Positions 1 to 10,193 of a DNA stretch of 64,000 bases are shown piece by piece. A program made the translations under genes and the position numbers. The stretch comes from Rhodospirillaceae bacterium (GTDB taxonomy: Bacteria; Pseudomonadota; Alphaproteobacteria; Bin65): positions 62,001-126,000 of the forward strand of contig WTGH01000047.1 in the NCBI GenBank assembly GCA_011523655.1. The letters are read 5' to 3'. Every line of letters starts with the position of its first letter. Position 1 is the stretch's first letter. The notes below the pieces were generated by a model. It was not told where the DNA came from. It was given only the letters and a program-made list of their open reading frames with translations, and ran no database searches.

Positions 1-597
1 GAAGAGCGGCTGCGCCCGCTGCGCGCCCGGTTCCAGATGATCTTCCAGGATCCGCAATCCTCGCTCAACCCGCGCCACCGGGTCGCCGATATCGTCGCCC
101 GGCCGCTGCGCCTTCACGGCCGCGCGGCGACCGCGGCCGAGGCGCGCAAGCAGGTCGACGCCCTGCTGGAGCGGGTCGCGCTGCGGCCGGTCCACGGCGA
201 GCGCTATTCCCACGAACTGTCCGGCGGCGAGCGCCAGCGCGTCGGCATCGCCCGCGCCATCGCGTTGCAGCCGCGCCTGGTCGTGGCCGACGAGATCGTC
301 TCCGGCCTCGACGTTTCGAGCCAGGCGCAGATTCTCGCCCTGCTGCGCGAACTGCGGCGCGACCTGGGCCTCGCCCTGCTGTTCATCAGCCACGACCTTT
401 CCGTCGTGCGCACCGTGTGCGACCGGGTTATGGTGATGCTGAACGGCCGGGCGGTCGAACAGGGCGATTGCGCTTCGATCTTCGCGGCGCCGAAACACCC
501 CTATACCCGCCGGCTCTTGAACGCGATCCCGCTGCCCGACGTCGACCCGGACTGGGTCGCCCGGACGGCGGAGAACGAACTGGGAGAGATACTGACG
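1..597 (+). CDS. Oligo/dipeptide-type ABC transporter ATP-binding protein, 3' part
   Basis: The reading frame is open from the first base, so the N-terminal part with Walker A lies outside the window. Visible in order are the Q-loop region (FQMIFQDPQSSLNPR), the signature LSGGERQR, Walker B (LVVADE; the usual second acidic residue pattern is followed by IVSGLD), the H-loop (FISHDLSVV) and the C-terminal oligopeptide-type extension with HPYTRRLL. This is the DppF/OppF/GsiA type, which powers uptake of peptides or related solutes from the cytoplasmic face. There is no in-frame stop before the ATG of the next gene at 598. A TGA exists at 593-595 but one frame over, so a single-base indel may have removed the natural stop. 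The cognate permease genes would lie upstream and are not seen. Confidence 0.85.
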
Positions 598-1323
598 ATG
601 ACTGTGAAAGACAGCGTGGCGCTCGTCACCGGCGCCAACCGCGGCGTCGGCGAAGCCTTCGTGCAGGCGCTGCTGAACCGCGGCGCGGCGAAGGTCTATG
701 CCGGGATGCGCAGCACCGATGGCTACGAGGCGCCGGACGAGCGCGTGCAGGCGGTCGAACTGGACGTGACCGACCATTCGGCGGTCGCGAATGCGGCGGC
801 CGAATACGGCGACGTCACCCTGCTGGTCAACAATGCGGGCGTAAACCACAACCGGCCGATCTCCGCCGACGCCGCCCAGCAGAACGCGCGCGACGAGATA
901 GAGGTCAACTATTTCGGCACCATGGAGATGTGCCGGCAATTCGGCCCGGTCCTCGGCGCCAACGGCGGCGGCGCCATCGTCAACATGCTGTCGATCCTGG
1001 CCCGGGTGAACCTGCCGATGATCGGCACCTACTGCGCGTCCAAGGCCGCGACCCTGTCGCTGACCCAGGGCGTGCGCGCCGAACTGGCGGCCCAGGGCAC
1101 GCTGGTCGTCGCCGTCATGCCGGCCGCCATCAACACCCGCATGGGCGACATGAACCCGCCGCCGCTGGAAGAGCCGGCGGATGTCGCCAACGCGGCCCTC
1201 GACGCCGTCGAGGCCGGCGAAGAGGACATCTATCCCGGCGTCGTCGCCGATGGCGTCAGCCAGGGCCTCGCCGCCGACCCGAAAGGCGTCGAGAAACAGT
1301 TCGCCGAATATCTGCCGGGATAG
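598..1323 (+). CDS. Short-chain dehydrogenase/reductase (SDR)
   Basis: A 241-residue classical SDR. The N-terminal nucleotide-binding glycine motif is TGANRGVG, followed by an NNAG motif and the catalytic tyrosine-lysine as YCASK, with a serine in SILAR upstream. GGAGAG at 583-588 sits 9 bases before the ATG, which supports this start even though the frame is continuous with the ABC ATPase upstream. It should be an NAD(P)-dependent oxidoreductase, but the substrate cannot be inferred. It may be translated alone, or as a fusion to the ATPase if the missing stop is real. Confidence 0.85.
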   Translation: MTVKDSVALVTGANRGVGEAFVQALLNRGAAKVYAGMRSTDGYEAPDERVQAVELDVTDHSAVANAAAEYGDVTLLVNNAGVNHNRPISADAAQQNARDEIEVNYFGTMEMCRQFGPVLGANGGGAIVNMLSILARVNLPMIGTYCASKAATLSLTQGVRAELAAQGTLVVAVMPAAINTRMGDMNPPPLEEPADVANAALDAVEAGEEDIYPGVVADGVSQGLAADPKGVEKQFAEYLPG

Positions 1324-1404
1324 GGGCGGCGGCCCGTGGCGTGGCGGAAAACGTCCGCCCGGTCGGGCGCGTTTTCGCATGCCTCCGCACCCTCCCGTGT
1401 CACC

Positions 1405-1535
1405 CCGGACGCCCCGCAGGGGCGATCCGGGGACCAGAGCCACAGGCCGGGATCCTACCGCGCGACCCCTTCGACAGGCTCGGGGCAGGCTCTGGACCCC
1501 GGCTCTCCGCTCCGCTCCGGCCGGGGTGACAAGAC
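1405..1535. repeat. GC-rich extragenic repeat (family B) in the 1324-1627 gap
   Basis: The 304-base gap between the SDR and the acyl-CoA synthetase holds no supported gene. It contains a palindrome-rich element with CACCCCGGACG at one end and GGCCGGGGTGAC at the other, and an internal CCTTCGACAGGCTCGGGGCAG block. Closely related text occurs at 19797-19997 and, more distantly, 60853-61043. It is an extragenic repeat, possibly forming RNA hairpins at the transcript end. Confidence 0.6.
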
Positions 1536-1627
1536 GAGGGTGTTTGTGGGAAGGAAGGACGGGCCGCGCAGGGTGGGAATCCTTTGCGGCTCCGGCGTTC
1601 TATCCGCTACGCAAGGGACCGTAACGA

Positions 1628-3157
1628 ATGCCCGTTCCCTATTACGACTGGGCCGCAGGCCACGCGGCGATCCGGCCGGACGCCATGGCCCAGGTCGATA
1701 TCCAGAACGGCCGCAGCTACACCTATGCCCAGATGGACGAGCGATCGGCGCGGCTGGGGCGCTGGCTGCAGGACCGCGGGGTCGGGCGCGGCGACCGGGT
1801 TGCCATTCTGGCCTATAACGGCCCGGAATTCTTCGAACTGGAATTCGCCGCCGGCAAGACCGGCGCGATCATGGTGCCGCTGAACTGGCGGCTGGCGCAG
1901 CCGGAGCTGGACTATATCCTGGGCGATTGCGCGCCCAAGGTGCTGATCCACGATGTCGAATTCGCCGAAATGTGCGATGCCCTGCGCGACAGCTGCACCA
2001 TCCCGCACGGCCTGACGATCGACGTAGAGAATGCCGACAATTCCTACGATGCGGCGCTGGCGTCCGTGCCGCCCGAGCCGGCCATCGAGGCGCTGACTCA
2101 CGACGATCTGGCGATGATCATGTACACCTCCGGCACGACCGGGCGACCCAAGGGCGCGATGATCACGCACCGGATGCAGCTGTACAACTGTATCAACTTG
2201 GGGTTCAGCAGCCGGCTCTCGCCCGACACGATCCAGCTTGTCGTGCTGCCGCTGTTCCACACCGGCGGGCTCAACTGCTACACCAACCCGGTTCTGCACG
2301 CCGGCGGGCAGAACATCATCATGCGCGAGTTCGAGCCGGCCGCCGCGCTCGACTATATCGGCGACCCGGCCCTCGGCATCACCCACTTCTTCGGCGTGCC
2401 GGCCCACTACCAGTTCATGATGCAGGCGCCGAATTTCGAGACGGCGGACCTGTCGCGCCTCATCATGTGCGGGGTCGGCGGGGCTTCCTGCCCGGTGCCG
2501 ATCCTGGAGGCCTGGCTCGACCGCGGCATACCGCTGGTCCAGGGCTGGGGCATGACCGAGACCAGCCCCGCCGGCCTGTTCCTCGACATCCGGGATACGC
2601 GCCGCAAGGCCGGATCGGCCGGCAAGCCGGTCATGCACACCGAGATCAGGATCGTCGACGACAAGGGCAGCGACGTGCCGCGCGGCGAGACCGGCGAATT
2701 GCTGATCCGCGGCCCCAACGTCACCCCGGGTTACTGGAACAAGCCGGAGGCGACCGAGGCCGCCTTCATCGACGGGTTCCTGAAGACCGGCGATGCCGCC
2801 CGGATGGACGGGGAAGGCTTCGTCTATATCGTCGACCGCTGGAAGGACATGTATATCTCCGGCGGCGAGAATGTGTATCCGGCCGAGGTCGAGAGCGTGA
2901 TCTACCAGCTGCCGCAGATCGCCGAAGCGGCCGTGATCGGCGTGCCCGACGAGCGCTGGGGCGAGGTCGGCAAGGCCGTCGTCGTCGTCAAGCCCGGCGA
3001 GGCGCTGAGCGAGCAGGACCTGATCGCCCATTGCCTCGCCAACCTCGCCCGCTTCAAGGTGCCGGCCTCGGTCGCCTGGACCGACGTGCTGCCGCGCAAC
3101 GCGACCGGCAAGGTGCTGAAATGGGAACTGCGCAAGGACCATGTGCCGGCGGCTTGA
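1628..3157 (+). CDS. AMP-binding acyl-CoA synthetase
   Basis: A 509-residue member of the ANL (AMP-forming) superfamily that activates a carboxylic acid to acyl-AMP and then acyl-CoA. Visible motifs are the phosphate-binding loop YTSGTTGRPKG, the adenine-binding GWGMTET, the hinge-region DRWKDMYISGGENVYP and the C-terminal catalytic lysine in NATGKVLKW. AAGGGA precedes the start. It heads a tight plus-strand operon with an acyl-CoA dehydrogenase, SDR, APH-like kinase and GNAT, which points to fatty-acid or related acid catabolism. Chain length is not readable from the sequence. Confidence 0.92.
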   Translation: MPVPYYDWAAGHAAIRPDAMAQVDIQNGRSYTYAQMDERSARLGRWLQDRGVGRGDRVAILAYNGPEFFELEFAAGKTGAIMVPLNWRLAQPELDYILGDCAPKVLIHDVEFAEMCDALRDSCTIPHGLTIDVENADNSYDAALASVPPEPAIEALTHDDLAMIMYTSGTTGRPKGAMITHRMQLYNCINLGFSSRLSPDTIQLVVLPLFHTGGLNCYTNPVLHAGGQNIIMREFEPAAALDYIGDPALGITHFFGVPAHYQFMMQAPNFETADLSRLIMCGVGGASCPVPILEAWLDRGIPLVQGWGMTETSPAGLFLDIRDTRRKAGSAGKPVMHTEIRIVDDKGSDVPRGETGELLIRGPNVTPGYWNKPEATEAAFIDGFLKTGDAARMDGEGFVYIVDRWKDMYISGGENVYPAEVESVIYQLPQIAEAAVIGVPDERWGEVGKAVVVVKPGEALSEQDLIAHCLANLARFKVPASVAWTDVLPRNATGKVLKWELRKDHVPAA

Positions 3158-3190
3158 CGAGAGCGGCCCCCGGCGGACACGGATAGAGGC

Positions 3191-4885
3191 ATGATCCCGC
3201 TCAAACCCATCGCCGACCTGCCGACCCACGAGGTCGTCAACATGCCGCCGCTGATCGGCGACCAGGACCTGTGGGCCGGCGATGTCGCGCTGCGCGAAGC
3301 GGTGGCGCGGGAAGGCGCGGGTCCGGCCGCGGGCCGCCTCGCGGAATTCGGCCGGCTGATGGGCAGCGACGCGGTGTTCGAGAAGGCCGAGCAGGCGAAC
3401 CGGCACGCGCCGGAGCTGCGCGCCTTCGACCGCCACGGCCGGCGGATCAACCAGGTCGCCTACCACCCGGCCTATCACGACCTGATGGAGATCGCGGTCG
3501 CGGGCGGCGCGCCGAACCACGCCTGGATCCACGGCGGGCCGGGCGCCCATGCCGCCAACATGGCGGTCGTCTACCTGTTCAGCCAGGCGGAAAGCGGCGT
3601 CCTGTGCCCGATGGCGATGACCTATTCGGTCATGCCGGTGCTGCGCAACAATCCGGGCGGCCCGAACGGCGTGGCGGACGAGTGGATCCCACGGCTGCTC
3701 TCCGCCGAATACGATTCCCGCGATATCCCGGCGGCCGAAAAGTCCGGCGCGCTGGTCGGCATGTTCATGACCGAGAAGCAGGGCGGCTCCGACGTCCGGG
3801 CCAACTCCACGACCGCCGAACCGGCCGGCGCGCAGACCGGCGAAGGCGCGGCCTACCGCCTGTCCGGCCACAAATTCTTCTGTTCGGCGCCGATGTGCGA
3901 CGCCTTCCTGACCCTGGCGTACACCAAAGGCGGCCTGTCCTGTTTCCTGATGCCGCGCTGGACGCCGGACGGCGAGCGCAACAACCTGTTCATCCAGCGG
4001 CTCAAGGACAAGCTGGGCAACCGGTCCAACGCGTCGTCGGAGATGGAGTTGCAGGACAGTTGGGCCGTGATGGTCGGGCCGGAAGGCCGCGGCGTGCGCA
4101 CCATCATGGACATGGTGACCGGCAACCGGCTCTATTGTGCCGCCAATTCCGCGGCCCTGATGCGCCAGGCGCTGGTCCAGGCGCTGCACCACACCGGCCA
4201 CCGCACCGCCTTCCAGAAGAAGCTGATCCACCAGCCGCTGATGCGCAACGTGCTGGCCGACCTGGCGCTGGAGGCCGAGGCGGCGCTGGCGCTGGCCCTG
4301 CGCGTCGCCCGAAGCTGCGACGAGGCCGGTAATGGCGCGGAAGCCGCCGCCTTGTTCCGCATCGGCACGGCGCTGGCGAAATACTGGAACTGCAAGCGCG
4401 CGCCGGTCCACACCGCCGAAGCGCTCGAATGCCTGGGCGGGCCGGGCTACATCGAGGAGTCGATGATGCCGCGCCTCTACCGGGAAGCGCCGCTCAACAG
4501 CATCTGGGAAGGAGCGGGCAACGTGATCTGCCTCGACGTATTGCGCGCCCTGCACCGGCAACCGGCCGCCGTGCCGGCCCTGATGGCGGAGTTGGAGACG
4601 GCCCGCGGCGCCGACGGGCGGCTGGATGCGGCACTCGACGGCCTGAAAGCGGAGCTCGCCGACCGGGATAATCTCGAATTCCGCGCGCGCCGGCTGACCG
4701 AGCGCATGGCCCTGCTGTGGCAGGCGGCGCTTCTGGTGCAGCATGCGCCGGGTCCGGTGGCCGACGCCTTCTGCGCGTCGCGTCTCGGCGACCGCTGGAC
4801 CGGCAGTTTCGGCACGCTGCCGCCCGAAACCGATTTCGACAGTATTCTCGATCGTGCCCTGCCCAACGGGGAGCGCGCGGCGTGA
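3191..4885 (+). CDS. AidB-like acyl-CoA dehydrogenase
   Basis: A 564-residue flavoprotein. It has the long AidB-type N-terminal extension (matching the HEVVNMPPL start and the LREAVAREGAG segment), the flavin-binding core with MFMTEKQGGSDV, and the C-terminal EAPLNSIWEGAGNV with LDVLRAL that characterises the AidB branch. E. coli AidB is an FAD protein of the adaptive response that also binds DNA. In this operon, with an acyl-CoA synthetase just upstream and an SDR whose GTG overlaps its TGA, a role in acyl-CoA oxidation looks more likely than a DNA-damage role. That functional choice is inference from context. Confidence 0.88.
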   Translation: MIPLKPIADLPTHEVVNMPPLIGDQDLWAGDVALREAVAREGAGPAAGRLAEFGRLMGSDAVFEKAEQANRHAPELRAFDRHGRRINQVAYHPAYHDLMEIAVAGGAPNHAWIHGGPGAHAANMAVVYLFSQAESGVLCPMAMTYSVMPVLRNNPGGPNGVADEWIPRLLSAEYDSRDIPAAEKSGALVGMFMTEKQGGSDVRANSTTAEPAGAQTGEGAAYRLSGHKFFCSAPMCDAFLTLAYTKGGLSCFLMPRWTPDGERNNLFIQRLKDKLGNRSNASSEMELQDSWAVMVGPEGRGVRTIMDMVTGNRLYCAANSAALMRQALVQALHHTGHRTAFQKKLIHQPLMRNVLADLALEAEAALALALRVARSCDEAGNGAEAAALFRIGTALAKYWNCKRAPVHTAEALECLGGPGYIEESMMPRLYREAPLNSIWEGAGNVICLDVLRALHRQPAAVPALMAELETARGADGRLDAALDGLKAELADRDNLEFRARRLTERMALLWQAALLVQHAPGPVADAFCASRLGDRWTGSFGTLPPETDFDSILDRALPNGERAA

Positions 4886-5652
4886 AGATCGCCGGCAAGG
4901 TCGCCGTCGTCACCGGGGCCGCCAGCGGGATCGGCCGGGCGCTGGCCGAACGCTTCGCGGCCGAGGGCGCCAAAGGCCTGGTGCTCGGCGATATCGACGG
5001 CGACGGCGTTGCGGCGGTCGCCGGCCGGCTGGGTGCCGCCGGCATGGCCTGCGACGTCGGCGACGAAGCCCAGGTGCAGGCCCTGGTGGCCGAAGCGGAG
5101 CGCGCCTGCGGCCCGGTCGATATCTTCTGCTCCAACGCCGGCATCCTGCGCACCGGCGATGAGGACCAGACCGACGCCGATATCGAGGACAGCTTCCGCG
5201 TCAACACGATGGCGCATATCTACGCCGCACGGGCCGTCGCGCCCGGCATGGCGGAGCGGGGCGAGGGCTATCTGGTCAACACCGTCTCCGCCGCCGGCAT
5301 CCTGCTTCAGGTCGACAGCATGGCCTATACGGTGAGCAAGCACGCCGCCATCGGGGTCGCCGAGTTCCTCGCCGCCAAATACGGGCCGAAAGGGGTCAGG
5401 GTCTCCGTGCTCTGCCCCCAGGGGGTGCATACCGGCATGACCGCCGGCCGGACCAGCCCGGCTTTCGTCGACGGTGTGCTGGAGCCGGAAGATGTCGCAG
5501 AATCGGTCGTCAGGGCAATGGACGAGGAACGCTTCCTGATCTTCCCGCACGAGACCGTCTACACCTACATGCAGCGCAAGGCCGAGGACCGCGACCGCTG
5601 GCTGCGCGGCATGGCGAAGGTCCGGGCGCGGTTCCTGGGGGACGCCTCGTGA
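4882..5652 (+). CDS. SDR family oxidoreductase
   Basis: A 256-residue classical SDR beginning at GTG 4882, four bases inside the end of the acyl-CoA dehydrogenase (GTGA overlap), which implies translational coupling. The same frame stays open upstream to 4717, but conserved SDR sequence starts at KIAGKVAVVTG. Motifs are TGAASGIG near residue 12, SNAG in place of NNAG, and YTVSK at the active site. It is likely the hydroxyacyl-CoA or alcohol dehydrogenase step of the catabolic operon, which is inference. Confidence 0.88.
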   Translation: MKIAGKVAVVTGAASGIGRALAERFAAEGAKGLVLGDIDGDGVAAVAGRLGAAGMACDVGDEAQVQALVAEAERACGPVDIFCSNAGILRTGDEDQTDADIEDSFRVNTMAHIYAARAVAPGMAERGEGYLVNTVSAAGILLQVDSMAYTVSKHAAIGVAEFLAAKYGPKGVRVSVLCPQGVHTGMTAGRTSPAFVDGVLEPEDVAESVVRAMDEERFLIFPHETVYTYMQRKAEDRDRWLRGMAKVRARFLGDAS

Positions 5653-6719
5653 GCGAAAACGCCAGCGAACGGCCCGGCGCGGTCGAGACCATCCCGGTCC
5701 GCGCGGCGCACCGCTTCGACGAAGCGTCGCTGGCGGCCTTTCTGCGCGAGCGGCTGGACGGATTCGGCGGCGACATCGACATCCGCCAGTTCCAGGCCGG
5801 TCAGAGCAATCCGACCTTCTGCCTTTTGGCCGGCGGCCGGCGCTACGTCCTGCGCAAGAAGCCGCCGGGCAAGCTGCTGCCCTCGGCCCATGCCGTCGAC
5901 CGGGAATACAGGGCGATCAACGCCCTGCAGGACAGCGCCGTCCCGGTACCTCGGACCTATCTGCTGTGCGAGGACGAGAGCGTCATCGGCACGGCCTTCT
6001 ACGTCATGGAGATGGTCGAGGGCCGGGTCTTCCACGACGCCGGGATGCCGGGCGCGACGGCGGAGGAGCGGCGCGTCTTTTTCGACGATTTCGCGCGTGT
6101 CCTCGCCGCACTGCACACGGTCGATATCGAGCGGGCCGGCCTCGCCGATTTCGGCCGGCCGCAGGGCTATCTCGAGCGCCAGATCGTGCGCTGGGGCAAG
6201 CAGTATGAGCTGTCGAAGACCGAAGAGATTCCGGAGATGGAGCGGCTGCACACCTGGCTGATCGACCGTCTGCCGGACGAACCCTCGGTCTCCGTCGTCC
6301 ACGGCGATTTCCGGCCCGGCAACGTCATCGTCCATCCGGACCGGGCCAACATCGCGGCGGTGCTGGACTGGGAATTGTGCACCCTCGGCCATCCGCTCGC
6401 CGACCTCGGCTATTGCTGCGCCGCCTATCACGGCGAGATCGGCGCCCACGGCAGCTTCAGCACCCTCGACCACGCGGCGCTCGGCATCCCGACCGAGCGG
6501 GAATTCGTCGACGCCTACTGCCGCTACAGCGGGCGGGAGAGCATCGAGAACTTCCACTACTACGTCGTCCATTCCCTGTTCCGCAGCGCCGCCATCATCC
6601 AGGGCGTCTACAAGCGCGGGCTGGACGGCAACGCGGCGTCGTCCGAAGCGCTGGGCTTCAGCGGCATGGCGCGGGAACGCGCCGAGACCGCCTGGCGCGT
6701 CGTCGAAGAGCGTTTCTAG
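5649..6719 (+). CDS. Aminoglycoside-phosphotransferase-like kinase (ACAD10/11 type)
   Basis: A 356-residue APH-fold protein starting at GTG 5649 and overlapping the SDR stop by four bases. The catalytic loop is VVHGDFRPGNVIVHP and the metal-binding segment is VLDWELCTLGHP. The nucleotide-loop region contains YVLRKKPPGKLLPSAH. This is the form fused or linked to acyl-CoA dehydrogenases in ACAD10/ACAD11, where it phosphorylates 4-hydroxy acyl-CoAs. Its position beside an acyl-CoA synthetase and dehydrogenase fits that role rather than antibiotic resistance. Confidence 0.85.
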   Translation: MSENASERPGAVETIPVRAAHRFDEASLAAFLRERLDGFGGDIDIRQFQAGQSNPTFCLLAGGRRYVLRKKPPGKLLPSAHAVDREYRAINALQDSAVPVPRTYLLCEDESVIGTAFYVMEMVEGRVFHDAGMPGATAEERRVFFDDFARVLAALHTVDIERAGLADFGRPQGYLERQIVRWGKQYELSKTEEIPEMERLHTWLIDRLPDEPSVSVVHGDFRPGNVIVHPDRANIAAVLDWELCTLGHPLADLGYCCAAYHGEIGAHGSFSTLDHAALGIPTEREFVDAYCRYSGRESIENFHYYVVHSLFRSAAIIQGVYKRGLDGNAASSEALGFSGMARERAETAWRVVEERF

Positions 6720-6720
6720 C

Positions 6721-7326
6721 ATGTGGCCGGAGCCCTTCCGCGCCGAGGGCCGGGCAGTCGCGGTCGAGCTGCTGTCCCACGACCATGCCGGCGACCTTGC
6801 CGAGGCGGCGGCGGACGGCGAATTGCACCGGCTCTGGTACACTTCGGTGCCGACCCCCGAGGGCGTCGGCGCGGAGATCGACCGGCGCCTCGGCCTGATG
6901 GCGCAGGAGAGCATGCTGCCTTTTGCGATTATCGACCTGCGCGACGGGCCGTTCCAGGGCCGCGCCGTCGGCATGACGACCTACATGAACATCGAGGCGA
7001 AGCACCGGCGGCTGGAAATCGGCTTCACCTGGTTCCGCCGCGCGGTGCAGCGCACGGCGCTCAATACGGAATGCAAGTTCCTCTTGCTCTCCAAGGCGTT
7101 CGAAGAGCTGGACTGTATCGCCGTCGAGTTCCGCACCCATGCCATGAACCTGCAGAGCCGGCGCGGTATCGAACGGCTGGGCGCGAAGCTCGACGGCATC
7201 CTGCGCCACCACATGATCATGCCGAACGGGTCTTTGCGCGACACCGCAGCCTATTCGATAACCGCGCCCGACTGGCCGGCCGTGAAGGCGAACCTCATCT
7301 GGATGATGGAGCAGCCGCGCGATTGA
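6721..7326 (+). CDS. GNAT-family N-acetyltransferase
   Basis: A 201-residue RimJ/RimL-like acetyltransferase. It shows the typical WFRRAVQRTALNTECK segment and a C-terminal pattern with RTHAMNLQSRRGIERLG, in which the NxxSR-like element contacts CoA. It starts two bases after the kinase stop and probably closes the catabolic operon. The acceptor (protein or small amine) cannot be told. Confidence 0.8.
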   Translation: MWPEPFRAEGRAVAVELLSHDHAGDLAEAAADGELHRLWYTSVPTPEGVGAEIDRRLGLMAQESMLPFAIIDLRDGPFQGRAVGMTTYMNIEAKHRRLEIGFTWFRRAVQRTALNTECKFLLLSKAFEELDCIAVEFRTHAMNLQSRRGIERLGAKLDGILRHHMIMPNGSLRDTAAYSITAPDWPAVKANLIWMMEQPRD

Positions 7327-7623
7327 GCGCGCGTTCATTGCAGGGCGGGTAGAGTTTCGTCCGGTGCCATTCCATGAGATTATGGTCAGGGCTGGTCCGA
7401 ACTGGCGGAAATGCAATGAACGACCGCTACACCTACCGGATCACCTGGTCCTCCGAAGACGGCGAGCATGTCGGCCTGTGCGCCGAGTTCCCGTCGCTGA
7501 GCTGGCTGGCGCCCACCCCGGAGAAGGCCCTGTCCGGCGTCAGGCGGCTGGTGCGCGATATCGTGGCGGACATGGAGGAAACGGGAGAAGACCCGTCGGA
7601 ACCCTTGACGGACGACCGGAGCC

Positions 7624-9234
<1,611 letters not shown>

Positions 9235-9381
9235 CTTCAATCCTCCACCAGCGGCCGATGTCGTGAATGCCGGGCTTTATCGACGCCTCTGCAAAGCGCC
9301 CGAAACGGCCGTCGCCGACGCAGCGTGCCTGCGCAATTCGCCCCAGCCTTGCGGGAAAACTGCCAGCCCCGACGGCGCATT

Positions 9382-9412
9382 GCAACGCCTGTTTGCGCCC
9401 TTAGGGCGTTGC
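9382..9412 (-). promoter_or_regulatory. Two mutually exclusive hairpins upstream of pckA
   Basis: GCAACGCC at 9382-9389 pairs with GGCGTTGC at 9405-9412. Within it CGCCCT/AGGGCG at 9396-9408 forms a second, overlapping stem. The region lies between the HugZ-like gene and pckA, both read on the minus strand. It could terminate the upstream operon (no T run follows) or act as a 5' leader structure for pckA. Function is inference. Confidence 0.3.
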
Positions 9413-9443
9413 GGCAAAAGGAACGGAACCGCTTGTGTGGCGG

Positions 9444-10193
9444 TCAGGACGGCGGGCTGCCGGCGCGCGCCCTGCGGACCAGCGCGACCAGCGCCCTGCG
9501 GGCATCCTCCGGAGTGAGGACCGCGGCATCGAAGGCCAGCCGCGCGACCTCGCCCCCGTTGCGCAGGTCGATGCCCCAGGGATCGATCCCGGTCATCCGC
9601 CACGGCCCGGCCCGGCGGCCGAGCAGCCCGGTCGCATAGGCCGCCACGGCATCGGCATGATCGTCGTTCATGTGGGCGACGATTTCAGCTTCCGCGGCGC
9701 GCAGCGGATCCGCTTCCGCAAGGCCGGGCGGCCAGTCGGCGCCGTCGAAGGTGGAAATGCGCCCGAAGCCGCCGACCAGGTGCACGGCGCTGACAGTCAT
9801 GCGGAAGAAATCGAAATCGCCGAAATCGGCATATCCGGCCGCTTCCGGGTGGCGCGCCAGGAAGCGCGCCCGATGCGCGGGATCGTCGGACAGCGCAACT
9901 GTGCCGCGAACGGTCACGCGGTCGGCGGCCAGCGGGTCGGACGGCGAGTCGGCCTGCCCCGCATCGCGCCGCCCCTCGCCGGTCATCAGCAGGGCCGCAG
10001 CCGGATTCTCCGCCAGGTTTCTGCGGTGCCGGGCGAGGCGGGAGAGCAGGAGGATGGGCGACAAATCCCCGTCCAGAGCGACGGTCACGAGGGAAGCGTG
10101 CGGCGGGCCGCCGTCCGGATCGAGCGTCGCCAGGCTGGCGACGGCGCTGGCGCGCGCCAGTTCCCGGGCGAAATCGAGATCGTCGCCGCTCAT
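9444..10193 (-). CDS. HugZ-like pyridoxamine-phosphate-oxidase-fold protein with DUF2470
   Basis: A 249-residue protein. The N-terminal two-thirds is a split-barrel FMN-binding domain (LATLDPDGGPPHASLV, then LLLSRLARHRRNLAENP). The C-terminal third is DUF2470, with AEIVAHMNDDHADAV. This architecture is that of HugZ/HutZ-type heme-degrading or heme-binding proteins. The ATG at 10193 overlaps the stop of the PCu(A)C-like gene as ATGA, so the two are translationally coupled. The open frame continues upstream to 10847 only because of GC bias. Heme as the ligand is a family-based inference. Confidence 0.85.
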   Translation of the reverse strand: MSGDDLDFARELARASAVASLATLDPDGGPPHASLVTVALDGDLSPILLLSRLARHRRNLAENPAAALLMTGEGRRDAGQADSPSDPLAADRVTVRGTVALSDDPAHRARFLARHPEAAGYADFGDFDFFRMTVSAVHLVGGFGRISTFDGADWPPGLAEADPLRAAEAEIVAHMNDDHADAVAAYATGLLGRRAGPWRMTGIDPWGIDLRNGGEVARLAFDAAVLTPEDARRALVALVRRARAGSPPS

